Shown: piece by piece, positions 8,273-16,544 of the stretch | Numbering within the stretch: position 1 is the stretch's first letter | How the letters are laid out: the number at the start of each line of letters is the position of its first letter | From: Tolypothrix tenuis PCC 7101 | GTDB taxonomy: Bacteria > Cyanobacteriota > Cyanobacteriia > Cyanobacteriales > Nostocaceae | Assembly (NCBI RefSeq): GCF_002368295.1 | Contig: NZ_AP018248.1 | Coordinates: forward strand, 2,787,977 to 2,851,976 | Direction of reading: 5' to 3' | DNA: 64,000 nucleotides | Translations under genes and position numbers: made by a program | The notes under the pieces: model-generated | Seen by the model: only the letters and a program-made list of their open reading frames with translations | Told to the model about the DNA's origin: nothing | The model's database searches: none

Positions 8273-10140
8273 AATCCTCCAGAAAGGGTAGCAGCGCGTA
8301 TCGTCTCCAGTGGAATTTTCGGTGTGCGATCGGCGTATAACAACCCGTTAGCTTCTTGGAAGGTATCGGTTAATTGTGTATAGCAGAAACCGCTAAACAT
8401 CTCGATGTTATTCACACTTTCCAGCAAAGCAGTGTATTTAATTTCTAATTCCGAGAGATTCCAGCAACGCTCGTATCCCCAGGCTTTGTTAGCATCAGGT
8501 TGATCTTCTGGCGCATAAGCAATTCCGCCAAACTCGGTCAGCATGACTGGCTGTCCTTGGTGGGGATAATTATCCAGTGTGAGAATACGTCCGCCGGGAC
8601 GCTGACGATTGAATAAATCTGATAGCTTTACTTCTGGGCCATAACGTTGAGTCAAATGCTGGGGATTGGTATCGTAGTCATGGATGGCGAGAATGTCGGT
8701 ATCTGTACTTTCCCAGCCATCATTACCAATCACAGGACGAGTCGGATCGAGTGTCTTGGTTAAGTGATACATCGCCAAAACATAGTTCCGGTGAGCCTGT
8801 GTCTCAACTAAATTTGGCACTCCCCAAGACTCATTAAAAGGTACCCAAGCAACAATACAGGGGTGATTAACATCCCGCTTAATGACTTCCATCCACTCAT
8901 GGGTCATGCGTGCCACTGCTTTGGGGGAGAAGCGATAAGCGCTAGGCATCTCCTCCCATACTAACAACCCCAACACATCTGCCCAATATAAAAAGCGGGG
9001 GTCTTCAATTTTTTGGTGTTTGCGGACTCCATTGAAACCCATCGCTTTTGCGAGTTCTACATCTCGCCGCAATGCCAAATCATTGGGTGCAGTCATTAGG
9101 CTTTCAGCCCAGTAACCTTGGTCAAGCACCAAACGCAAATAGTAAGGACGACCGTTAAGCATAAAGCGATCGCGCTGGATGCTGACAGTCCGCATTGCTG
9201 TGTAAGATATTACTTTATCTACTAGTTGCCCGTTATCCCATAACTCAATCTCAGCATTGATAATTGTCGGTTTCTCTGGACTCCACAACAATTCATTACG
9301 GTAATCATCAATACCAGGGTCAGAAAGAGAAATTCGGCGGTTCACCTCGCCATTAAATACTTCATAAATATCATTCGCCAGCACGCGATCGCCCACAGTT
9401 AACTTCATCTTCATTTGAATACCTGAAGCTGGCGCATTACCTGCAAGGGCAGCATAACAACCAATTTCCCAGCGTTCAAAGTCGGGAGTCCAACGAATAT
9501 GATCTATATAAGTCGCTGCTACAGGTTCTATCCACACTGTCTGCCAAATTCCACTGGTACGCGGATACCAAATACTGTGGGGTTCTAGCTGCCAATCCTG
9601 CTTACCACGGGGCTTGGCGAGGTCTTGTGGATCGTCCTGCGCCCAAACAGTCACCTTGGTTGTACCCCTATTATTTAAAGCAGCAGTAATATCCATCGTG
9701 AAATTGGTGTGTCCGCCTTCATGCTCGCCAATATATTGATCGTTGACCCAAACACGGGCCAGATAATCTACAGCCCCAAAGTGCAGCAATAACCTACCCT
9801 CACCTGGGGGTGTAGCAAATTCCTTTTCATACCAACAATTGGGATGAAATCCAGTGTCAGCAATACCACTTTTGATAGATTCGGGAGCATAAGGTACTTG
9901 GATATCATGTGTCCAATGGCTCAGGTCACTGGGGCGAGTGCATTTGCCTTGGTCATCAAATGCAAACTTCCAAACACCGTTGAGACTTTGCCAAGGCGAT
10001 CGCGCAGAATTTTTGGTAGAAATTCGTCGCAATTGTGGACGTGGATAAGCCGTATCGATTAACTCTAAAGTTGTTTTTTTATCGGCATGAGATTTTAAAT
10101 CCACCGCGTTATTAGCCATCTCCAACAAATTAGTTTCCAT
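8251..10140 (-). CDS. Glycoside hydrolase family 2 (beta-galactosidase/beta-glucuronidase-like)
   Basis: This 629-residue protein has the GH2 order: an N-terminal jelly-roll sugar-binding domain (LLHFGAVDYLARVWVN, about 120-135), an immunoglobulin-like domain, and a TIM barrel. The acid/base Glu is visible in WVPFNESWG and the nucleophile Glu in VMLTEFGGIAY. GH2 enzymes remove terminal beta-linked galactose, glucuronate or mannose. Direct coupling to galT (22-bp overlap) favours galactose release followed by phosphorylation and uridylyl transfer. There is no signal peptide, so it should act on imported or internal glycosides. It is slightly longer than typical glucuronidases and much shorter than LacZ. 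Exact sugar specificity is inferred from context only. Confidence 0.9.
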   Translation of the reverse strand: METNLLEMANNAVDLKSHADKKTTLELIDTAYPRPQLRRISTKNSARSPWQSLNGVWKFAFDDQGKCTRPSDLSHWTHDIQVPYAPESIKSGIADTGFHPNCWYEKEFATPPGEGRLLLHFGAVDYLARVWVNDQYIGEHEGGHTNFTMDITAALNNRGTTKVTVWAQDDPQDLAKPRGKQDWQLEPHSIWYPRTSGIWQTVWIEPVAATYIDHIRWTPDFERWEIGCYAALAGNAPASGIQMKMKLTVGDRVLANDIYEVFNGEVNRRISLSDPGIDDYRNELLWSPEKPTIINAEIELWDNGQLVDKVISYTAMRTVSIQRDRFMLNGRPYYLRLVLDQGYWAESLMTAPNDLALRRDVELAKAMGFNGVRKHQKIEDPRFLYWADVLGLLVWEEMPSAYRFSPKAVARMTHEWMEVIKRDVNHPCIVAWVPFNESWGVPNLVETQAHRNYVLAMYHLTKTLDPTRPVIGNDGWESTDTDILAIHDYDTNPQHLTQRYGPEVKLSDLFNRQRPGGRILTLDNYPHQGQPVMLTEFGGIAYAPEDQPDANKAWGYERCWNLSELEIKYTALLESVNNIEMFSGFCYTQLTDTFQEANGLLYADRTPKIPLETIRAATLSGGLCTPTSC

Positions 10141-10245
10141 ATATTCTTAAATTCGCTATAGAAATTATTTTTGAAAAACTTGTCTCTAGCTGAATCTTCC
10201 CAGAGTCAAAGCTGTATAAATACTTAGAATTCTCCGCTAACTACC

Positions 10246-10292
10246 AACCAAGTTCTACATTAGTTTGAAATTACTAAATGTAGAGCTTGGTT
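10246..10292. terminator. Strong hairpin in intergenic DNA
   Basis: AACCAAGTTCTACATT pairs with AATGTAGAGCTTGGTT around a 14-nt AT-rich loop. There is no obvious U-tract. It lies upstream of the GH2 gene in a 790-bp gene-free stretch (10141-10930) and could be a factor-dependent terminator or an RNA structure. Confidence 0.45.
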
Positions 10293-10825
10293 ATTAGCAA
10301 ATGACTAATTTACCCCTATATTGCTTAGGGGCATTCAGTTTATTACTACCTTTTTACTCGTGACATTATGGCACAAATGAGACAAAAGTTTAAAATAAAT
10401 TTTTACAGCAAAATCTCAAAATAATCACCCTATATCAATTATTTTAATAGTCAATTCATAGAGATAATCTAACTTAAATTCTGACTAATATTAGCCGTCC
10501 GGGATTGTAAAGCAGTAATAGACAATAAAACACCCAGACAGAGTTTTTTAATGCTCAAAATGCTAGAAAATGCTAAATATTCAAGATTTGATTAAATTTA
10601 TCTCCGCGAACCTATAGCTGCGCTCATAAATTAATTAAATGATTAGGGCAGTATGATTGATGAAGCGAAAAATCTAATGAAATGAAAGCACCAGCAAACT
10701 AACGCATAAATCCATACGCTTTGAAAAACATCACAAATTTATCTAATTCAGCAAAATTCTATCTTTATACAGTCAATTGTAGTGAAATTAGCTACAACAA
10801 TTAATTATCTATTAAGAATCCAATT

Positions 10826-10922
10826 TGATTGCTGAAAAAATCTCAGCACGAAAACCTTTGGCACGGATGCGTTACGCTATCGCTAACGCATCCTACGTGA
10901 ACTGGAATTTTTTCAGCAATCA
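10826..10922. repeat. Long hairpin carrying a 27-bp perfect dispersed palindrome
   Basis: TGATTGCTGAAAAAAT at the left pairs with ATTTTTTCAGCAATCA at the right. Inside, at 10866-10892, is a palindrome with arms GATGCGTTA/TAACGCATC. The same 27-bp palindrome recurs in inverted orientation at 26021-26047. It lies just 3' of the disrupted DUF2171 gene and may be its terminator. Confidence 0.6.
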
Positions 10923-10930
10923 CATCGAAC

Positions 10931-11128
10931 TCAAGCACCAGTCGGCTGTTCATTGAGCAATTCTGCGGCTACTTCGTCTACTGTTTTTTTGAGGTAAACA
11001 GCGCGTTCATCTATTGCTCTCACCCAATCAATGGGGAACCAGTGATGTTGTCCATCAGGAGCATTATTCTTGGTTAGCTTGACATATTTATTTCCTTCCA
11101 CAGAATCGACATTGCCAATATGTTTGAC
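10931..11128 (-). pseudogene. DUF2171 protein, C-terminal part (split by IS200/IS605-type element)
   Basis: The minus-strand frame reads VKHIGNVDSVEG, then KLTKNNAPDGQHHWFPIDWV and ends QPTGA with a TGA at 10931-10933. This is the PRC-barrel-like DUF2171 fold (HIGxVDxVEG...LTKNDxxDGQHHxIP). The N-terminal 24 codons, with their start and ribosome binding site, lie beyond the insertion at 13193-13264. Joining the pieces (198 + 72 bp) gives exactly 90 codons including the stop, in frame. The gene was therefore intact until the element inserted. Function in the family is unknown; members are small cytoplasmic proteins often linked to stress. Confidence 0.85.
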
Positions 11129-11142
11129 ACTCCCCCGACTGT

Positions 11143-12621
11143 TTAAATTTCGCTTCGCTTATTTAAACAAAAAGTCGGGGGATTCTTAAGAGTCCACAAA
11201 TGAACTCGTAATGGCGTAGTCAACGCGCCTCTACTGACTCCACTGAGGTTAATCCCCAATGTTGCCGCTACTTTAGAAACAATATTCGCTGCTCCATTGG
11301 TATCTGCATTGATATACCAATTGTTTGCAGTACGGAATAATCCGCGTTTTACTCGCTTACCTGATGACTTCCACCCTTCGGGTTTTTCACCATATTTTGG
11401 GAGACTATCGCCATCAACAAATGAGGCAGCAGAAGTATTAGCTTCTTCGGTTTCAACAAAATCAATGCCATATTGTTGGCAAAGTTGAATAATACGTTCT
11501 TTGAGCTTGGCTGTAGGAATTTGAACAAATTTCTGATTAGCTTTACGTCCCATATTTGCATTGTCTTTTTGTCCTTGATTCCAACCAAAGACAATTCGAC
11601 CAATGCTATTTTCTAGGCAGTGACTAATCACTAATCTTGCTGCTTTGTTTACAGCATCTCTCATTTGGCGGTTACGTTTTTCTGTGATTGCAGCTAGTTG
11701 CTTAGACCAGAAACCTTGCTCTTTATTCTCTTTTAGACTGGCAACTCGCTTGTTATACCATTGGTTGAGAGACTTAAGGTGCTTCCCATCAACAATGAAG
11801 CTTGTGCCAATATTACTAACGCAAGTCAACCAGTTGTCAATGCCATGATCAATCCCTAATACCTTATTTGCAGACAGTTGAGATTTGATATCCTCAACAA
11901 GAGGCAGGGGGCAGGGGGAAAAGGAGCAGGGGGAAATGACCCCTGACTCCTGCCGTGGAGCGGAGCGGAACATGGGTCTGATTCCCCCACTTCTATCAAG
12001 TTGCTCTCGTTCAGGTGGGGTCGAATCCCCATCTGAACTATCCCCCTTGCTCCCTGCTAAGAGCCCCTTTTCCTCTTTTTCAACGGGATAAACAAATTCG
12101 GCATAAAAACATCTATTTCTGGGTAATATCCTGAGTTCTTTGATATCTTCCCACTTTAAATTTGATGGCATTGGTAAATAAATTGCATCAATGCCAAACC
12201 AAGTTTTTACTTGATTCCCTAACGGTATTCTAATTCCATCGTCTGTTAGTTTTAACCAACGCTTAGGGTAAGTGACCGTGAATAATCCAGTTTTTCGATA
12301 TTTTGGTAACGATGGTTTGTCTTGAAGTTCTCCGCGTTTCCAAAGTTTTGTTAATTCTTGGAATGACTTAAAAGCTTCTGCGACGTTATTACAAGTTTGC
12401 TGTGCTGAAGATACATACATCGCTCCAAAATGTTTATTCTTAGAGCGAACCATTTCAGCACATATTTCAGCCCGTTTAATTACTCTGCTAGTTTTAAAAT
12501 AGATTTGTCTAGCGTAGTAAACAGAGCAGTTCCAAACTTTGTTTGATTCTGTGCATAGGTATTCAATAATAGCCTGAACATCAGGCGGAGCATGAATTAG
12601 CGTCTGTTGACATCCATACAT
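11143..12621 (-). CDS. tnpB: TnpB/OrfB-type RNA-guided nuclease homologue of IS200/IS605 element, with internal insertion
   Basis: The protein is 492 residues, longer than most TnpB proteins. Recognisable parts are the N-terminal OrfB helix-turn-helix region, the RuvC-I Asp in LGIDHGIDNW (Asp258) and the RuvC-III Asp in NADTNGAANI. The usual RuvC-II Glu is not evident: the equivalent stretch reads RIVFGWNQGQK. The four-cysteine zinc finger is missing, with TSAASFVDGD where TSxxCxxCG is expected; this pattern marks a large OrfB subgroup. Residues about 184-247 are a low-complexity insertion (11885-12070) that looks like an intergenic GGGGGCA/CCCCTG repeat captured in frame. In characterised systems the guide RNA arises from the 3' end of tnpB through the element end into flanking DNA; here that would read into the DUF2171 remnant. 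Activity is doubtful. Confidence 0.85.
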   Translation of the reverse strand: MYGCQQTLIHAPPDVQAIIEYLCTESNKVWNCSVYYARQIYFKTSRVIKRAEICAEMVRSKNKHFGAMYVSSAQQTCNNVAEAFKSFQELTKLWKRGELQDKPSLPKYRKTGLFTVTYPKRWLKLTDDGIRIPLGNQVKTWFGIDAIYLPMPSNLKWEDIKELRILPRNRCFYAEFVYPVEKEEKGLLAGSKGDSSDGDSTPPEREQLDRSGGIRPMFRSAPRQESGVISPCSFSPCPLPLVEDIKSQLSANKVLGIDHGIDNWLTCVSNIGTSFIVDGKHLKSLNQWYNKRVASLKENKEQGFWSKQLAAITEKRNRQMRDAVNKAARLVISHCLENSIGRIVFGWNQGQKDNANMGRKANQKFVQIPTAKLKERIIQLCQQYGIDFVETEEANTSAASFVDGDSLPKYGEKPEGWKSSGKRVKRGLFRTANNWYINADTNGAANIVSKVAATLGINLSGVSRGALTTPLRVHLWTLKNPPTFCLNKRSEI

Positions 12622-12667
12622 AATTTTGTCGATATCTTTATACTAAACGACAGTATATCACAAGATA

Positions 12668-13111
12668 ATGAGATTAAACATGATGATTGAAAAATGGCGA
12701 GACTTCATGCGTAAACAGACTTTTGAGTATCAGCACTATAATCACTCTGTAGGTTTGGCTATTGTTCATTTCGTTTTCATCCCGAAGCGTCGTAAACCAG
12801 TCTTGAAAGGTGAAATCAGAAATCGCCTTTATCAAATATGGCAAGAATTAGCTGCGGAGAAAAAATGGAACATCCGAGCTTTAGAAATTGCTCCAGACCA
12901 TATCCACTTGTTTGTTGAGATTAACCCAACAGATCCAATTCATTTAGTTGTTAAAGCTTTTAAAGGAAGGTCTTCAAATTATCTACGCAAAGAGTTTCCT
13001 GAACTACTGAAACTACCTAGCTTATGGAGTAAAAGTTACTTTTTCAGCACGGCAGGTAATGTTAGTGCTGAAACCATCCAGAAGTATATTGAAGACCCAC
13101 ATCATTACTAG
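12668..13111 (+). CDS. tnpA: IS200-type Y1 transposase (REP-type HUH tyrosine transposase)
   Basis: The longest frame is 147 residues. The HUH motif is HIH at 78-80 (DHIHLFVE) and the single catalytic tyrosine is Tyr140 in TIQKYIE, the complete set for Y1 single-strand transposases. Three in-frame ATGs are close together (12668, 12680, 12707); the last gives MRKQTFEY, which resembles the usual family N-terminus, so the protein may be 134 residues. It is divergent from tnpB with only 46 bp between the annotated starts, the arrangement seen in IS605/IS608. All catalytic residues are present, so the element may still be able to move. Confidence 0.92.
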   Translation: MRLNMMIEKWRDFMRKQTFEYQHYNHSVGLAIVHFVFIPKRRKPVLKGEIRNRLYQIWQELAAEKKWNIRALEIAPDHIHLFVEINPTDPIHLVVKAFKGRSSNYLRKEFPELLKLPSLWSKSYFFSTAGNVSAETIQKYIEDPHHY

Positions 13112-13192
13112 GCGACTAAAGTCGCACGGGTCGCTTTTCCGCCTCGCTCTGAAGAGACGAGGCGGAAAAGCTTCCCGCTATTTTCGGGTGTC

Positions 13193-13264
13193 AGATGCTC
13201 CTGATAAACCGCCAGGGCCTTCTGCATAGACTGGTAAATGTTCTTGAAGCTGTGATACATCCAT
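13193..13264 (-). pseudogene. DUF2171 protein, N-terminal part (split by IS200/IS605-type element)
   Basis: Starts at ATG 13262-13264 with a good GAGG six bases upstream on the coding strand and reads MDVSQLQEHLPVYAEGPGG before the element boundary. The remaining 65 codons are at 10931-11128. The promoter should lie within 13265-13384. Confidence 0.83.
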
Positions 13265-13651
13265 TTTGTACCTCGTAATTAAGTTTGTAAAAAATCTGAC
13301 CTTGCTCCTGCTGATTCGTTTTATCAATGAGCAGGTAGGGTTTTAGGCAACTTCACTAAATACGATAGTTACATTCTTAAAGACGTGCTTCGTTCTCCAG
13401 ACAGATGGTATTGTACTGATATCAGTACTTCAAATGGCATACAGATCAGCTTTGTTCGTAGAGAAAATTGTTCGCTACTGATGGGCTTTGTTTACCTAAA
13501 AAAGGCTGTATTGATAAAATTTAAGATAATTCAGGTCAATAAAAAATTGAAACAATACCCTGTACAATTTTTATTTAGATTTAATAAATCGAAGCGACAT
13601 ATAAAACGACCAGTTAACTTTACTGCTGAGATGGTTCATAGGTATCAGGGT

Positions 13652-13861
13652 ATGATTTCTCTAGATTATGATTCCATTCATCATGTAGATGAATTGCTGA
13701 GACAAATCAGGATTAAAGAAAGTCAATTAAAAATTGCACAAGAATCTAATATGGTCTACACGGCTCAAGCATTAGAAAAGCAAATATTAAAATTACAACA
13801 AAAGTTATCAGAATCACGAGACCCTGAAATTCATGCATTGATGAGTTTGTTAGATGATTGA
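13652..13861 (+). CDS. Small hypothetical coiled-coil protein
   Basis: I do not recognise this family. From ATG 13652 (CAGGG six bases upstream) the product is 69 residues: a short N-terminus, then charged heptad-like helices (VDELLRQIRIKESQLKIAQ, ALEKQILKLQQKL) and an acidic tail ending MSLLDD. The frame is open further upstream to 13385, giving 158 residues. That extension is basic, low in complexity and unlike a folded protein, so I prefer the short form; a start at 13631 is also possible. It follows the interrupted DUF2171 gene divergently and converges with the GST gene. It may be a real small cytoplasmic protein, but support is limited to composition and the ribosome binding site. Confidence 0.5.
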   Translation: MISLDYDSIHHVDELLRQIRIKESQLKIAQESNMVYTAQALEKQILKLQQKLSESRDPEIHALMSLLDD

Positions 13862-13908
13862 AAATTTTGGTTGAGCAAATTTAACCAAATCAAAACTCAT
13901 CCAAAAAA

Positions 13909-14583
13909 TTATGCTGACAGCAGGTCGTAAGTACCGCCACGTTCCAGGGCGCGCTGATAAGCTGGTCGTGCGTGAATCCGATCTAGAAATTCCATAAGAT
14001 GAGGGTGGCTGGCATTTAGCCGTCCTAGTGCATTAGCCGCTTCTAGGGGAAAGCTGACTTGGATATCTGCGGCGGTGAATTCATGGCCAGCAAACCACGT
14101 GCTTTTTTGCAGTTCCGCTTCTAGGTAATCTAGGTGCTGCGCTATCTGCGGCCCTAGAAAAGAAGTTTTGACACGTCCTGCGATCGCTCTGGCTATGGGC
14201 CTGGCAAAAAAGGGCATTGGCTCATGCTCGATGCGATCAAAAATCAGCTGAAACACCAGCAATGGCATCGCTGAACCTTCTGCATAATGCAGCCAGTAGG
14301 TATAGCGTAGTCGTTCTGGTGTATCCGCCGGAGGAATCAATCTGCCGTTACCATAACGTTCTACCAAATACTCAATGATGGCACCGGATTCCGCTAGGGT
14401 AAGCGCACCGTCGGTAATCACTGGCGACTTACCGAGTGGATGTACCTGGCGTAGCGATGCTGGAGCCAGCATAGTTTTCGGGTCGCGTTCGTAGCGTTTA
14501 ATTTCGTACTCTATGCCGAGTTCCTCCAGCAACCAGAGTATACGCTGAGAACGCGAGTTATTTAAGTGGTGGACAGTAAGCAT
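13909..14583 (-). CDS. Glutathione S-transferase family protein
   Basis: This 224-residue protein has the thioredoxin-like N-terminal domain (MLTVHHLNNSRSQRI, with a Ser in the catalytic region near residue 10), the cis-Pro loop in GKSPVI, the glutathione-binding ESGAI motif near 66-70, and an all-helical C-terminal domain with TAADIQVSFPLEAA. GSTs conjugate or reduce electrophiles with glutathione in the cytoplasm. It is monocistronic. Upstream is a family B repeat with a family A element inside it, so its promoter must lie within a short AT-rich leader or inside the repeat. Specific substrate unknown. Confidence 0.9.
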   Translation of the reverse strand: MLTVHHLNNSRSQRILWLLEELGIEYEIKRYERDPKTMLAPASLRQVHPLGKSPVITDGALTLAESGAIIEYLVERYGNGRLIPPADTPERLRYTYWLHYAEGSAMPLLVFQLIFDRIEHEPMPFFARPIARAIAGRVKTSFLGPQIAQHLDYLEAELQKSTWFAGHEFTAADIQVSFPLEAANALGRLNASHPHLMEFLDRIHARPAYQRALERGGTYDLLSA

Positions 14584-14618
14584 CCAATTATTCTCTTAAG
14601 TAGGGCGGTGTGAAACTA

Positions 14619-14920
14619 ATACTAAATCAAATAATGTTAGCGAAACATCAATATATTCTAGAGGGCACAGCAATTGCCCCATAGGTGTCAACTTAACGTG
14701 AAACCCGCTTAGTTGCAAGGTTTCGCCCTCACCCCCAGCCCCTCTCCCACCAGGAGAGGGGAGCAAGAGATTCAATTCCCCTTCTCCCTGAGGGAGAAGG
14801 GGTTAGGGGATGAGGGCACGAGGTATTTGTACAACGCCCGCCCTATATAGCTTTTAGCTTGACACCACTGAGCAATGCCGTAGCCCTACAATCTGTCGCA
14901 TTCTTTTTTCAAATTGGTAT
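14619..14920. repeat. Family B repeat interrupted by a family A element
   Basis: Left part AATACTAAATCAAATAATG...GCGAAACATC and right part GCCGTAGCCCTACAATCTGTCGCATTC...AAATTGGTAT are the halves of a family B copy around the family A insertion. Together with that insertion it fills the 394-bp space between the GST and SDR genes; no gene seen. Confidence 0.7.
14680..14870. mobile_element. Family A miniature element, copy 4 (inverted orientation, 191 bp)
   Basis: The interior is the reverse complement of copies 1-3, with ends CATAGGTGTCAACTTAACG and AGCTTGACACCACTG. The flanks carry an imperfect duplication (AGCAATTGCC on the left, AGCAATGCC on the right), consistent with an older 9-bp duplication altered by one base insertion. 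Confidence 0.8.
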
Positions 14921-14977
14921 CAGCCAATTTTTAATTGTTGACTGCTGACAGTTAACAGTCAACAAACCTATGAGTAA

Positions 14978-15781
14978 TTATTTATTGGCTGAACCTGGCT
15001 CACTCAGCTGACGGTGCTGTTCAGCATTTACCGTATCAGGTAAGACTTGACTCACAGCGCCCTGAAGTTTGGTTTTCAGGGAACCTGCAATAATATGATC
15101 TTTCCCTGACATCAGCGCCTCAAAACCTTGCTTGGCGACAACTGCCGGATTGTCCTTTTCTCCTGCACCTACTTTTGTGTCATCCATCTCCGCACGATGG
15201 AAAAAGTTGGTATCAGTTGGGCCTGGCATAAGGGCAGTGACGCTCACACCCGTGTTCTTTAATTCGTTACGTATTCCTTCGGCGAAAGATTGTATAAATG
15301 CTTTAGAAGCTGCGTAAACTGCCTCAAACGGCCCGGGCATGATGGCAGCAATGGATGAAGTGAAGAGAATTCGACCTTTACCATGCTCCACCATATCTTT
15401 CAGAACTCGTTTGGCGAGATGGACAGTTGAGACAACATTGAGGTTAATTAAATTCAGCTCATCCTGAAGGTTAGTTTCGCGGGCAAAGTCACCACCAACA
15501 CCAACACCCGCATTAATTGCGATCGCATCTACTGCACGATTAGTTTCTTTAATTTGATTGTAGAGTGTCTCTACACCATCATAAGTTGCCAAATCGCACT
15601 CTACTGTTTTAACTTTCGCGCCCAAACTCTCAAAAGCTTTAGCAGCTTCGTTAATGCTCGCTCCAGTGGCTGTTACTAGAAGGTCAAAACCGTTTTGGGC
15701 AAACTGTTTGGCGAGTTCATAACCGATGCCATTGGAAGCACCAGTGACGACAGCAAAGGGTCGGGTTAACGAACTATTCAT
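14978..15781 (-). CDS. Short-chain dehydrogenase/reductase (classical SDR)
   Basis: This 267-residue protein has a Rossmann fold with the cofactor motif TGASNGIG near the N-terminus, the structural NAG (INAGVGVG), the catalytic Ser in LFTSSIAAI and the catalytic YAASK, followed by the MPGPTDTNFF substrate loop. SDRs perform NAD(P)-dependent oxidation or reduction of alcohols and ketones; the exact substrate cannot be read from sequence. The C-terminal segment after about residue 240 (VLPDTVNAEQHRQLSEPG) is a polar tail. It has its own leader and is separated from the GST gene by repeats, so it is probably transcribed alone. Start ATG chosen because the Rossmann strand begins seven residues later. 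Confidence 0.9.
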   Translation of the reverse strand: MNSSLTRPFAVVTGASNGIGYELAKQFAQNGFDLLVTATGASINEAAKAFESLGAKVKTVECDLATYDGVETLYNQIKETNRAVDAIAINAGVGVGGDFARETNLQDELNLINLNVVSTVHLAKRVLKDMVEHGKGRILFTSSIAAIMPGPFEAVYAASKAFIQSFAEGIRNELKNTGVSVTALMPGPTDTNFFHRAEMDDTKVGAGEKDNPAVVAKQGFEALMSGKDHIIAGSLKTKLQGAVSQVLPDTVNAEQHRQLSEPGSANK

Positions 15782-15903
15782 ATCCTGGGAAATTCCTTTA
15801 TAACTGCTCTATGCTTGCGTTTCGGTTACTACTCAACATTGGTAGCAACATTTACAATGCTAGAGAGGCAATAGTGTGATTACGTCTTACCCAGGGTACA
15901 GAT

Positions 15904-15950
15904 GAGGAGGCAGGGGGGCAGGGAGCAGGGAGCAGGGAGCAGGGGGAGAA
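15904..15950. repeat. Short tandem repeat, GGGAGCA heptamers
   Basis: Iterated GGGAGCA/GGGGGCA heptamers, the STRR class abundant between genes in heterocystous cyanobacteria. Confidence 0.8.
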
Positions 15951-16000
15951 TATAATTATCCAATGCCCTATGCCCATTTTTAAGTAAGTGACATTCCACC

Positions 16001-16417
16001 CTAAGCCGTTTGATTTTTTTTGAGTGCAACACCGCGAATTTTTGCAGCGATTAATGGGGCTAATATTAAGAGAACTAAACCAATGGGCATTAATCCACCA
16101 TTTAACAAGTTGTAGTCAGCGGCGATTTGCTGCCAAGAATAGCCTAAAACAAAGCGTCCTAAGCAAATCTCAAAGCTCAGAGTTAGCAGCATCCACAGTA
16201 TCCCAATGTTGAGCAATTGAGAGGTGCGGGTTGCATGAAGCCATTTCACAAAAATAGTTGCGATCGCTACTACTAAAATCGACCCGGTGAAAAATGATAT
16301 TTGATGTGCCCAAAAATCACCTAATGCTGGTACTAGCCAGAAAGTACGAACAGTGCCATTTACGCTTTCACCAAGAATAAACACCAGCCAAACAATAATG
16401 CTTTTGAGGAAAATCAT
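16001..16417 (-). CDS. Hypothetical small integral membrane protein (four predicted helices)
   Basis: This 138-residue protein has four hydrophobic segments: about 3-20 (IIVWLVFILGESVNG), 42-60 (FFTGSILVVAIATIFV), 72-92 (IGILWMLLTLSFEICLG) and 108-128 (LMPIGLVLLILAPLIAA). It ends in a basic tail. I do not recognise a named family. The ATG has a good GAGG eight bases upstream. It is transcribed toward the SDR gene, 220 bp away across a heptamer repeat, and its own upstream region is entirely repeat DNA. A role in the membrane is clear; nothing more can be said. Confidence 0.75.
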   Translation of the reverse strand: MIFLKSIIVWLVFILGESVNGTVRTFWLVPALGDFWAHQISFFTGSILVVAIATIFVKWLHATRTSQLLNIGILWMLLTLSFEICLGRFVLGYSWQQIAADYNLLNGGLMPIGLVLLILAPLIAAKIRGVALKKNQTA

Positions 16418-16443
16418 ATTGTTTACCTCTAAAGTAATACCAA

Positions 16444-16495
16444 TGGGTAATTGGTAATTGGTAATTGGTAATTGGTAATTGGTAATTGGTAAATA
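16444..16495. repeat. Short tandem repeat, GGTAATT heptamers
   Basis: About seven uninterrupted copies of GGTAATT (STRR type) at the start of a 510-bp gene-free stretch, 16418-16927, that otherwise consists of family B and family A repeats and a terminator-like palindrome. Confidence 0.85.
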
Positions 16496-16544
16496 TGGAA
16501 ATTAAGATAGACAGATAAATTCTTTGTAGGGGCACGGCACCAAT

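Larger units (their letters stand above)
11129..13192. mobile_element. IS200/IS605-family insertion sequence (2,064 bp) with divergent tnpB and tnpA
   Basis: The boundaries come from the interrupted DUF2171 gene: left host sequence ends TTTGAC (11128), right host sequence begins AGATGC (13193). A three-base ambiguity remains (GAC on the left or GTC on the right), and either join keeps the host frame. Each end carries a hairpin typical of this family: CCCCCGACT...AGTCGGGGG at 11132-11180 near the tnpB end, and TTTTCCGCCTCG...CGAGGCGGAAAA at 13134-13171 near the tnpA end. There are no terminal inverted repeats and no target duplication, as expected for Y1 single-strand transposition. Confidence 0.87.

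Noticed and set aside
12020..12050. TCGAATCCCC motif resembling a tRNA T-arm within tnpB
   Set aside because: The stem does not pair as a proper 5-bp T-stem, and no acceptor, D or anticodon arms are present; it belongs to the in-frame repeat insertion.
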